Assembly: GCF_001908105.1 (NCBI RefSeq)
Contig: NZ_MKGQ01000045.1
Span: forward strand, 1 to 18,568
DNA from: Xenorhabdus eapokensis
GTDB taxonomy: Bacteria > Pseudomonadota > Gammaproteobacteria > Enterobacterales > Enterobacteriaceae
Length of the DNA stretch: 18,568 nucleotides
Direction: 5' to 3'
A program made the translations under genes and the position numbers. How positions within the stretch are numbered: the first letter of the stretch is position 1; each line of letters opens with the position of its first letter. The notes beneath the pieces are model-generated. The model had not been told where the DNA came from. It searched no databases and was given only the letters and a program-made list of their open reading frames with translations. Below are positions 1 to 6,999 of this stretch, piece after piece.

Positions 1-1
1 A

Positions 2-82
2 TACGATAAATTAGCCCGAAATTATGCCAGCATGTTGGCGCTGGCATTTGTCATGATATGGCTACCCATGTGGGTTGAGTAA
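2..82 (+). mobile_element. C-terminal end of an IS5-family transposase (enters from left edge)
   Basis: A reading frame open from the left edge encodes about 26 residues beginning YDKLARNYAS and ending in IWLPMWVE before TAA at 80-82. The YDKLARNY followed by a hydrophobic ALAFVMIWL tail is what IS5-family (IS427-like) transposases show at the C-terminus. Just downstream, the stretch AACGCCAACACGCC followed by CTAA (about 97-112) could be the terminal inverted repeat and target site; this boundary is inference because the other end is outside the window. It is a different element from the IS5-type pseudogene at 5232-5998, which has a different C-terminus. Confidence 0.6.
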
Positions 83-387
83 AGGATAAACGGTAAACGC
101 CAACACGCCCTAATGTATCTGTATGACAATTTGCTTGATTACTACACAAATACTATGCCTTAATTTTCTGGATTCATGCAAACCAATCCCTTTGTCTGTC
201 TCATATTTAGAAATTTTCCTGCATTAATAAGAAATATTTGGTATCTTTTGCTATCAGTTAGTAGATTATATAGCATTCGTTTTTATTTTAACCTATGAAT
301 AATCACTTATCTTTTTTCTTTACAATCGTGGCACTTGTTGCCTAAATCTGAGTATTACTGAATACGTGTAAAAAATTGGAAATCCAA
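83..387. other. AT-rich gap between IS end and restriction endonuclease gene
   Basis: No convincing reading frame, RNA or strong promoter was seen in these roughly 300 bases. The left 30 bases probably belong to the IS5-type element. The rest must contain the promoter of the endonuclease gene, but no clean -35/-10 pair stands out, and no gene for a controller (C) protein is visible. Confidence 0.5.
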
Positions 388-1281
388 ATGAATGCAATAG
401 AGAGATTACGGAAAGCAGTTGTTAGTGACCTTATGTCACTTGGTACTATTCAGACTGTATGGCCTCACTGGTCATCAACAATAAAAAAGCTATGTAAAGA
501 ATCTAGCATTACTGGCACTGAACTCCAAAATATAGGCAACCATCTATTTGACATTTTTAAAAGTACTTCAAAAGGCCGTGGACAAAGTGAGGTATCAGGA
601 GGTGGAGTGGCGTGGGAAGCTCTTGTGTGTTGGTATCTAAATCTTTGCTTACTTGGTAGCAGGACAGTCATCATCAAGGCCAAGCAAGTAAATATTCCAA
701 CCTGCATACGTTATGCCATCAGCGTCAATTATGGTAATTTTCCTTCTAACACTGAAAGTGACTTACTAGCCGTCACTTTTCCGGTTAATAGTGATCTACA
801 AAAAACATTTACTGGTGATCACAAAGAAATGATGAAAATGATAAATCAAGTGGTTGAGAATCAGTTTACAGAAACTGAACTAGGGATCATTCAATGTAAA
901 ACTAATTGGAACGACAATGCACAAATTCCAATGCTTTGGGATTTAATCTATGCATCAAATAGTTTTTCCTCAGGCGCTACTGTGGGAAGCAATGGCTTTA
1001 GCCATAAAAGACTCAAAAAGTTTACGTACTCATTCGTCACTGTTCCAACAGTAAAACCAGAGAGTTTTAAACCTACAACTACTGCAGTAATGAGAGTGAA
1101 ATACTTATCTGGTGGAAACTATTGGGGACTAAAATCTAAATTAGGAATAGCATCAAATTTATTCGATATTATCCAGAAAAACTTCGCTACTAGCCATAGA
1201 GAATATCCAAATGGCTGGCATTTGGCTGTTGCCGAAGAAATTATGAAAATGAAGCTAAATGACAATTACTTTAAGTTATAA
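388..1281 (+). CDS. Putative type II restriction endonuclease (PD-(D/E)xK fold)
   Basis: I do not recognise the exact family. The protein (297 residues from ATG 388) shows the arrangement of PD-(D/E)xK nucleases: a helix GGGVAWEALV with a candidate acidic residue (Glu77), then NTESDLLAV with Asp125, and after about 43 residues a strand IIQCKTNW giving QCK with Lys171. I chose ATG 388 because GGA lies about 8 bases upstream; an in-frame TTG at 376 has no ribosome site. The gene runs towards a C5-cytosine methyltransferase on the opposite strand, with vsr beyond it, a common arrangement of a type II restriction-modification system. From this I infer it cuts the site that the methyltransferase protects. 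An IS630 relic now lies between the two genes. A house-cleaning or Mrr-like nuclease is the main alternative. Confidence 0.6.
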   Translation: MNAIERLRKAVVSDLMSLGTIQTVWPHWSSTIKKLCKESSITGTELQNIGNHLFDIFKSTSKGRGQSEVSGGGVAWEALVCWYLNLCLLGSRTVIIKAKQVNIPTCIRYAISVNYGNFPSNTESDLLAVTFPVNSDLQKTFTGDHKEMMKMINQVVENQFTETELGIIQCKTNWNDNAQIPMLWDLIYASNSFSSGATVGSNGFSHKRLKKFTYSFVTVPTVKPESFKPTTTAVMRVKYLSGGNYWGLKSKLGIASNLFDIIQKNFATSHREYPNGWHLAVAEEIMKMKLNDNYFKL

Positions 1282-1320
1282 AAAGATATTTCATATAATA
1301 ATCTCAATTACTATACACAA

Positions 1321-1744
1321 TTAACTTAAAGATACAGGAATTAAAGCCTGAAAATTATCTGTCAGCCGGATAGTCAGTTCCTGTACTTTTTCTGGCAATG
1401 TGATATGAAAAAATGATGAAGTGTTTCACGGAATGTTTTGCATCTGGGAAATAAATATTGTTTCGTACCTGCTCATTCGCTTACTTCCATAATCGCTCAA
1501 TCAGGTTGAGGTTAGGGTTGTAAGACGGCAGATAATGCAACTCAATATTCAAAACTTCGGCAAAAAATTGGACTATTTCAGTGCGGTGGTAACCGGTCCC
1601 ATCCAGAATGAAATGAATTTTTTGTGAAAGCAGGTAGATTTTCCGGATTGCACCGAAAAACAGGACAACATTTTTCGCGTTAATTGTCAAGATAAGTCCG
1701 GTAAGGCTCTTGGCAACGCAATTTACGGTACACCCATCATGCAC
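1321..1744 (-). pseudogene. Decayed IS630-family transposase (C-terminal DDE part)
   Basis: The frame from 1744 down to 1481 encodes the end of an IS630/Tc1-type DDE transposase: KIHFILDGTGYHR carries the second catalytic Asp, and LHYLPSYNPN...LIERLWK carries the third acidic residue. The frame hits TAA straight after LWK (1481-1483). The same frame then continues with family-like residues (ANEQVRNNIYFPDAK), and a one-base loss in an A-run near 1435-1442 shifts it. Downstream the other frame gives RETLHHF and later LTDNFQALIPVSLS before TAA at 1321-1323. The N-terminal half upstream of 1744 is not recognisable. So the copy has a nonsense codon, a frameshift and a 5' truncation and cannot make an active transposase. 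It lies between the restriction endonuclease and its presumed methyltransferase. Confidence 0.85.
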
Positions 1745-2356
1745 AGTATCAATAACGTGAGCAATCGGTGGGCATAGTCCTCATCACGAGTTTTTTATGG
1801 GTAAATTTTTTCATTTTCTGGCGCTCATCTTGATGATATCGGTGCAATGATAAGCACAACACGGTTCGTTGGATGTTAGTAATTGTTCAGATCGCAAAAA
1901 TCGGATTGGGTTCTCTCCAAATGATCTATTATTTTGAAATCTTATTCAGTTTTTTCCATCAAAAAACATGTATAGCAGGCCAGTGAAGAAAGATATAGAT
2001 ACACATGCTAAAAACAATCGTGAATAAAAATCGCTCAACTATATCTAAGCGATATAAAACTTGAGTATTCAAAAAAGGATTTTAATGTGTAAACAATTCC
2101 TAGATCATTTTCTATAAAGACACTCTTTAATCCATAATTCAGGAAATATATTTTTAGATAGTATGTGAGTTATGATATTATAGTTACGCAGACTTTCATG
2201 ATGCTTTGATGTAGTCATTATTTTTCCCATAATATGGTTTATATGAAAAAATAATGATAGGGTTGAAATAAAATTCAACCCATCAAATACTATAAAAATA
2301 AATTATATATTTTAATTTTGTTATGTTAACTAAATTTATCAGTATCTTATTATTAA
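1745..2356. other. Gene-free AT-rich stretch between IS630 relic and methyltransferase
   Basis: About 600 bases with no supported gene. The part next to 1745 may hold scrambled remains of the 5' half of the IS630 element, since the frame stays open for a few codons past 1744 before meeting two stops. The right-hand part holds the hairpin at 2260-2281 listed separately. No tRNA or recognisable small RNA was seen. Confidence 0.5.
2260..2281 (-). terminator. Hairpin likely ending the methyltransferase transcript
   Basis: GGGTTGAA (2260-2267) pairs perfectly with TTCAACCC (2274-2281) across a six-base loop. Read on the minus strand it lies about 75 bases after the methyltransferase stop and is followed by TATCATTATTTTTTC, an imperfect T-tract, so it is a moderate rho-independent terminator. 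Confidence 0.5.
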
Positions 2357-3991
2357 TTATAGAGAGCCATTCTTTTCTTCTGCTATATTTAACAGCTCAA
2401 TAATAACTTTTCCTAAAGCCAATCCCAGTAATGGTGGAACTGCATTGCCTACTTGAGTGTATTGAGGAACTTCGAATTTACGCATTTTCCCTCCTGTTGT
2501 CACTTTAGAACGAAAAATAAAATTATCCGGAAAAGATTGTATTCTCGCCATTTCTCTAACAGTAAGCACTCGCAATTCATTTTTATCATAATGACAAGCG
2601 TCATCAGGGATAGATAAAGCAGCAAATGCAGGTGAATTCGCAATCAATGCCCTTTGGGTCTGTTTTCTAGTTGGGTGTAGTTTTAAGTAGTCTATAAAAT
2701 CTGTTTTATTGGTGAAATATTTCATTTTACCATTATCTTGCAAATATTCATATTCTTTTAATTTCCCCCAGATATAATCATCTAAATTAGATCCATTTCC
2801 TTTTAATATTGAGAAGACAGATTTATTAACTGATTTATCATTCACTTCTTGAAGTACTTGATATATTCTAAATCTACATTTAACCAATAAGCTATTGTTA
2901 CGTTGTTCATGGTTATATGTCCCAATTTTATTTTTTAATGAAGATGAAAAAGTTTTATTTAAATATTTTATATATTCAGATTCTTCTGAAGGAGAGTTAA
3001 GTTTTAAATCATCCAAGGCTTCTTTTACTGAGACTTCTTTTTTATTCACAAGATGATGAAAGAAAGAATTCTCCAATAGTTCCAAATCATTAGGTCTCAT
3101 TACATCAAAGTAAATTAAAGTTCCAAATACAGCTTTTTCTGGTGTATTTTTTACTAGTTTATAAAAAACATCCGAGTTTTTTAATAATCTATACTCTGAA
3201 CTTCCATTTTCTACATTTTTGAAAATTTTATTAAAAATATCCTGACGAATAGCAATCATAATAAAACGTGGTCTATTCTGGGCAACACCTGTTAATCTGG
3301 CATTTATATGTAAACATACTGGTATATACCCTTTAATAGCAAAGGCTTTAGCTACTTCAAACCATGCATGATAACGGCTGCCATCTTTATCCTTAAATGC
3401 TCTTAATATACCAGTTACATTTTCCAGTAAAACTATTTTAGGTTGTATCATGGAAACAAAATTTGCGAACTCCCAAGGCAATGTATTTTTTTCATTATTT
3501 TTTTCACGTAAACCTGCCATACTAAAACTCTGGCATGGGGGGCCTCCTGAGACAAGATCTACGCCATTCTGATTAAAACCTGATTTTAATAGATTAAGTA
3601 ATTCTAAATTATTTTTAATTAATGCATTTAGCTGAATAATGCTTCCAACAACTAAGCTATTCTTTAATTTCTTCTCTTTTCCAAAAAGATCGGTGTTTTC
3701 AGATGAAATCTCTGGAAAATTAAGAGGATTTTCCCTCAAACGTTGCTTTAAATCTTTAAAAGCACTGCTAATCCAAAAAGTTTTTTTTGGAGACTTATTA
3801 TTTTTTCCCAATAATTCGAGATCTTCATTTAGAAGATTATAGGCAAACGTTTCTGCAGCCATAGGTGATAATTCATTCGCAAGAAGTAGATTAAATCCTG
3901 CACTTTCTAGTCCTAGAGATAAACCACCACAGCCGGAAAACAATTCAATGTGATTATATAGATTAGATCGCTTCAAAGTACACCTGTGCAT
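2357..3991 (-). CDS. DNA (cytosine-5) methyltransferase of a type II R-M system
   Basis: The enzyme transfers a methyl group from S-adenosylmethionine to carbon 5 of cytosine. Family motifs appear in order (residues counted from TTG 3997): motif I HIELFSGCGG (16-25), motif IV GGPPCQSFS with nucleophile Cys155, motif VI LLENVTG (191-196), motif VIII QNRPR (240-244), motif IX REMARIQSFP (481-490) and motif X QVGNAVPP (515-522). The variable target-recognition stretch between motifs VIII and IX is about 235 residues, much longer than in Dcm-like enzymes, and motifs I and IV are separated by an extra roughly 60 residues. Total length is 544-546. The start is uncertain: TTG 3997, ATG 3991 and TTG 3976 are possible and none has a strong ribosome site; I list ATG 3991. 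A vsr gene sits upstream on the same strand and a putative endonuclease gene faces it. The target sequence cannot be read from the protein. Confidence 0.93.
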   Translation of the reverse strand: MHRCTLKRSNLYNHIELFSGCGGLSLGLESAGFNLLLANELSPMAAETFAYNLLNEDLELLGKNNKSPKKTFWISSAFKDLKQRLRENPLNFPEISSENTDLFGKEKKLKNSLVVGSIIQLNALIKNNLELLNLLKSGFNQNGVDLVSGGPPCQSFSMAGLREKNNEKNTLPWEFANFVSMIQPKIVLLENVTGILRAFKDKDGSRYHAWFEVAKAFAIKGYIPVCLHINARLTGVAQNRPRFIMIAIRQDIFNKIFKNVENGSSEYRLLKNSDVFYKLVKNTPEKAVFGTLIYFDVMRPNDLELLENSFFHHLVNKKEVSVKEALDDLKLNSPSEESEYIKYLNKTFSSSLKNKIGTYNHEQRNNSLLVKCRFRIYQVLQEVNDKSVNKSVFSILKGNGSNLDDYIWGKLKEYEYLQDNGKMKYFTNKTDFIDYLKLHPTRKQTQRALIANSPAFAALSIPDDACHYDKNELRVLTVREMARIQSFPDNFIFRSKVTTGGKMRKFEVPQYTQVGNAVPPLLGLALGKVIIELLNIAEEKNGSL

Positions 3992-4106
3992 ATGCAATTA
4001 AAAGGATTGGATTAATTATATTTTAGATCAATACAAATCAATTGTCCAGGCTTATTGAAAAACAATATTTACTTTTGCGAACAGTATCGAAAATATTATT
4101 TTCAAT

Positions 4107-4134
4107 TTTATAGGGAAAACATAATTTAAGTCAA
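4107..4134 (-). promoter_or_regulatory. Sigma70-like promoter of the methyltransferase gene
   Basis: On the minus strand TTGACT (4134-4129) and TATAAA (4112-4107) are 16 bases apart, close to the consensus. Transcription would start near 4100, leaving about 105 bases before the coding region. This gives the methyltransferase a promoter of its own, independent of vsr. Confidence 0.55.
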
Positions 4135-4251
4135 TAAGATAAATTATCTGCATTACTGCTATAATCGATAACACGATAACCCAATTTGTAGTGGTATAAA
4201 GATTTCGGACAGCCTCTAAATCAATTTATATTGATGTTATGACCACCTTAT

Positions 4252-4725
4252 TTAGATATCTCCCATATGAATACCTTCATTATCAATTTCAGCATATAAA
4301 TAATCTTCACACAACCACTCTTCTACCCTTTCAGATAATCCCTTATCCGATAACCTATATTTACCTGTCAAAGAACACTCCCATACAATTAATACCTTCC
4401 AATTCAATTTAATTAAAGAACTGACCACAGCTTTATCTCTACTAATATTTCTATTGATTTTTTTTAACCAAAAATCCCTTCTTGTCATGGGTGGCTTAAA
4501 TATATAACATTTATGCCCATGCCAAAAACAACCATGAACAAATAATACAGAATTATATTCATCTATAACAAAATCAGGTTTTCCTGGTAAATCCGAAACT
4601 TGTTTTCTATATCTAACATCCAAGTTTATAATAATTTTCTCAATTTTCTTTTCTATAAATGTATCACTACTTTTAATAGAACGCATAATTCTGCTTCTAA
4701 CTTCGGGATCATTTACTTTGGACAT
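4252..4725 (-). CDS. vsr: Very short patch repair endonuclease Vsr
   Basis: Vsr nicks 5' of the T in T:G mismatches that arise when 5-methylcytosine deaminates, so it protects sites methylated by a C5 methyltransferase. The 157-residue protein carries the family's residues at what I recall as the positions in E. coli Vsr: catalytic Asp51 (LPGKPDFV), His64 and His69 in HGCFWHGH, zinc ligands Cys66, His71, Cys73 and Cys117 (VWEC), and aromatic Phe67, Trp68 and Trp86 that wedge into DNA. The start MSKVNDPEVRSRIMRSIKS is the usual one, and AGAGA lies upstream of the ATG. It sits 254-260 bases upstream of the methyltransferase on the same strand, so its mismatch specificity presumably follows that enzyme's target. 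All key residues are present, so it should be active. Confidence 0.97.
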   Translation of the reverse strand: MSKVNDPEVRSRIMRSIKSSDTFIEKKIEKIIINLDVRYRKQVSDLPGKPDFVIDEYNSVLFVHGCFWHGHKCYIFKPPMTRRDFWLKKINRNISRDKAVVSSLIKLNWKVLIVWECSLTGKYRLSDKGLSERVEEWLCEDYLYAEIDNEGIHMGDI

Positions 4726-4794
4726 AACAATCTCTTTTTTATCAAAAAGGTTATCAGTTGCTATGGTACATATTTTACTATCCCATGCCTTTTC

Positions 4795-4990
4795 TAAGGT
4801 TGAGTCTTAATATGTTGTATTGCAACCGCTTCAGTCACGATAAAAACAACCTTCGTTCATCCGCTTTGATAATGGCTTGCTTAACCTCCATTCTTTTCAG
4901 GCAATAAAAACTTTCCTCAGTTAAAGTATCGTCCCAGAGGTTCACTTCATCATCGTCAGTGACTAACATTTACCGATAACACTCACGACC
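4795..4990 (-). pseudogene. Relic fragment of a second kdgK (KDG kinase) gene
   Basis: Read on the minus strand, this stretch aligns base for base with the intact kdgK at about 14810-15020. Shared blocks include TTAGTCACTGACGATGATGA, AAGCAAGCCATTATCAAAGC (kdgK has AAACAAGCC) and TTGTTTTTATCGTGACT. It covers roughly residues 182-252 of KdgK. A deletion of about 20 bases removes the codons for YAITDIA, an inserted base after GAACG shifts the frame before TTGTTTTTATCG, and there is neither a start nor the ATP-site DTTSAGD region. Many substitutions show it is old or from a diverged paralogue rather than a recent copy. The stretch 4991-5231, between it and the IS5-type pseudogene, holds nothing I recognise. 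Confidence 0.85.
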
Positions 4991-5231
4991 CTATTTCCAA
5001 TTCTGTAATCGCCGCTTCATATTAAATGTATCTGTTTGGACAGTCACTGAATTCAATCATAAAACGATGCATGGCAATACGCTAATCTTGAAGCAAAATT
5101 GTCCATTTTTATGCTATTCCTGAATGCTGAATGGCCATAAAAATCATTTTTTCACCGACTTATTCGACTTAGAGGTTGCTAGTTCAGCCTTAAAAGTGGT
5201 TTTAAAACAGTCAGTTTTTTAGATTATATCG

Positions 5232-5998
5232 TCATAAGATATTTAACCAAAGAGCAAGACAGCGGATCTGAACAGCAGCAAGAAATGATGCCCTATTTTT
5301 GGCATGACGGGTCGCTATACCACGCCAACGTTTAAGATGAAGAAAAGCATTTTCAACTAAATACCTGAGTCGATAGAGTTCCCGATCATATTCTCGTTTC
5401 ACTTTGCGATTTTTTCGGCCGGGAATTTGCACTGCCATACCTTGTTTTTCTGCTTGTTCAACAACGGTATGACTGTCATAGCCCCGATTCGCTAATAAAT
5501 GTTCTGCATCTATTCCATCAATCAAGGCCTCAGCTTGTGAGCAATCCGCTGTGGTACCGCTTGTAATAAGCGCTCTGAGCGGCATACCATGCGCATCCAC
5601 GGCCAAATGTATCTTTGTATTGAGCCCCCTTTTGTGCGCCCCATATCCTGATTGCCTCCTGCCGCCCCTGCGGCATGGGGATGAACCTTAATATGACTGG
5701 CGTCAATCATCAGCCATTCGAAATCGGGTTCAAAGATGAGTTCTTCAAGCAGTCCTTCCCATACGCCTTTGTCCCGTCACCGACAAAAACGGCGATGCGT
5801 ATTTTTCCAGTCGCCATAATCGGGCGGTAAATCTCGTCAGGGTGCGCCTGTCCGTAAGATCCAGAACACCGCATTAATAAATAATCGATTATCATAAGCA
5901 ACACGCCCCCAGGCTCCCTTACGTCCCGATAGGTGAGGTTCAAGCAAACTCCAAATATGCTCGGAAATACCATGACGGCGGTGTGCTGGTGTGCTCAT
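5232..5998 (-). pseudogene. Inactivated IS5-family transposase
   Basis: One transposase of about 255 residues can be traced from ATG 5998: MSTPAHRRHGISEHIW, FINAVFWILRTGAP, RDLPPDYGDWKNTHRRF, EWLMIDASHIKVHPHAAG with the first catalytic Asp, then in another frame LANRGYDSH with the second Asp, and YRLRYLVENAFLHLKRWRGIATR with the last Glu. Codon 54 (5839-5837) is TGA where the family has Trp in GAPWRDLPP, and codon 74 (5779-5777) is TGA where RFxRWRDKG is expected; both are single-base changes from TGG. A third lesion, loss of one G in the run at 5625-5629, shifts GRTKGG out of frame with LNTKIHLAVDAHG. The C-terminus differs from the IS5-type fragment at the left edge, so two elements are involved. 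Clear terminal repeats were not found. Confidence 0.9.
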
Positions 5999-6059
5999 GG
6001 TTAAGTCATCCATTCATGTCATATAGAGTTATTATTACATGAATTTATGATGACCCTAT

Positions 6060-6115
6060 CTAGAAAAAGGAAAAGCTGGCTCAAATATCTCAATATCTTG
6101 AGATTTTCAGCCAGC
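6060..6115 (-). terminator. Rho-independent terminator after uxuR
   Basis: GCTGGCT (6075-6081) pairs with AGCCAGC (6109-6115), and an inner hairpin ATCTCAA/TTGAGAT extends the stem. On the minus strand the stem is followed by TTTTCCTTTTTC. It starts about 15 bases after the uxuR stop, so it ends the dctP-uxuR transcripts. Confidence 0.8.
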
Positions 6116-6129
6116 TCAGTGTCAAAAAC

Positions 6130-6879
6130 TCACTTCCCAATCCCCACCGGATACGACTCAAACAAATACCCATCGAAATTAGGATCATCGACATCGGATA
6201 ATTCAAGCAAACTTTGTTTCACATTTTCTAAATGTTGCCACATCGTTTGTTTCGCTGCTATGGGATCTTTTTTGATCATCGCTGCCAAAATTGCCTGATG
6301 ATCATTCAACCACGCTTTACGATAGTCGGTATTGGTAATTCGGCTATGTAACTTGATCCACATAGGGTTATTCTCACGCCACGCCCAGGACTGTTTAAGC
6401 AATTCAACTAACATACTGTTATGCGTTGCCTGCGCGATAGCTAAATGAAACGCCTTATCACCGGATTCACTTTCTCCCGAAATCAGATCTTTTTTCTCTT
6501 TTTCCAATGCGTTGCGCATATTGGCAATATCGACCGGCGTCACCTGGAGTGCGGCAAATTCAGCGATATTACTTTCCAATAATTGGCGCGCTTGCAATAA
6601 CTCAAAAGGCCCTGCGGCATTAATGGTGGTATCGCTTGTATAAGCGCATGGCAGTTGGATGAGATAAATACCTGAGCTTTTGCGTACTTCGATGAGGTTT
6701 TCCAATTCCAGCACAATTAACGCTTCACGAATAAGAGTGCGTGAAACGCTGAATTTTTCCGCAATTTCACGTTCTGTCGGGAGACGATCACCAGGAGAAT
6801 AATCCATCTCTATAATCATCTGACGTAATGATTGGGCTACTTCGTGATAGGGACGCCTGGAGTCTGCAAAGTTCATCAT
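6130..6879 (-). CDS. uxuR: GntR/FadR-family hexuronate repressor UxuR
   Basis: A winged helix-turn-helix occupies about residues 10-75 (GDRLPTEREIAEKFSVSRTLIREALIVLE), followed by an FCD ligand domain with the metal-type histidines His145 (AFHLAIA), His194 (NDHQAIL) and His216 (MWQHLENV). The ligand half reads almost like E. coli UxuR (GPFELLQARQLLESNIAEFAAL, WRENNPMWI, FDGYLF), and it fits UxuR better than ExuR. UxuR represses fructuronate/mannonate genes and is released by fructuronate, which is an intermediate of the pathway encoded next door. The gene lies 120 bases downstream of dctP on the same strand, behind a terminator hairpin. Its likely targets are the TTGGT-NN-ACCAA box before dctQ and the related box at 8118. 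No strong ribosome site precedes the start; ATG at 6876 is equally possible. Confidence 0.93.
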   Translation of the reverse strand: MMNFADSRRPYHEVAQSLRQMIIEMDYSPGDRLPTEREIAEKFSVSRTLIREALIVLELENLIEVRKSSGIYLIQLPCAYTSDTTINAAGPFELLQARQLLESNIAEFAALQVTPVDIANMRNALEKEKKDLISGESESGDKAFHLAIAQATHNSMLVELLKQSWAWRENNPMWIKLHSRITNTDYRKAWLNDHQAILAAMIKKDPIAAKQTMWQHLENVKQSLLELSDVDDPNFDGYLFESYPVGIGK

Positions 6880-6958
6880 TTAATGCCGCCGTAAGGTCAT
6901 ATACTTAAATGGATCGACTAAAAATGATGTTATTCTAAGACATCAATGCCAGAAATAT

Positions 6959-6988
6959 AACCACCTATTCTTGTTACAATAGGTGGTT
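6959..6988 (-). terminator. Terminator hairpin between dctP and uxuR
   Basis: AACCACCTAT (6959-6968) pairs perfectly with ATAGGTGGTT (6979-6988) over a ten-base loop. It begins 12 bases after the dctP stop and is followed on the minus strand by ATATTTC, a weak U-tract. It would cut most dctP transcripts and let some read into uxuR, giving much binding protein and little repressor. Confidence 0.75.
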
Positions 6989-6999
6989 TTGAGAGAAAA

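Noticed and set aside
1794..1930. N-terminal half of the IS630 transposase
   Set aside because: Frames here are closed by stops and I see no DNA-binding segment typical of the family, so it was not included in the pseudogene.
3639..3842. Plus-strand frame opposite the methyltransferase
   Set aside because: It lies fully inside a gene with all catalytic motifs, has no ribosome site and shows a low-complexity Phe/Lys composition.
4600..4797. Plus-strand frame opposite vsr
   Set aside because: It is antisense to a gene with every catalytic residue in place and has no family resemblance.
4991..5231. Further uronate gene relics right of the kdgK fragment
   Set aside because: By-eye comparison with kdgK, uxaC and uxuB gave no alignable blocks.
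5620..5632. Programmed -1 frameshift in the IS5-type transposase
   Set aside because: The A4G5C stretch does not give a proper X-XXY-YYZ slippery site in the reading phase, and two upstream TGA codons already show decay.
6047..6298. Plus-strand frame opposite the end of uxuR
   Set aside because: It covers the terminator hairpin and the antisense of uxuR; it is a shadow frame.
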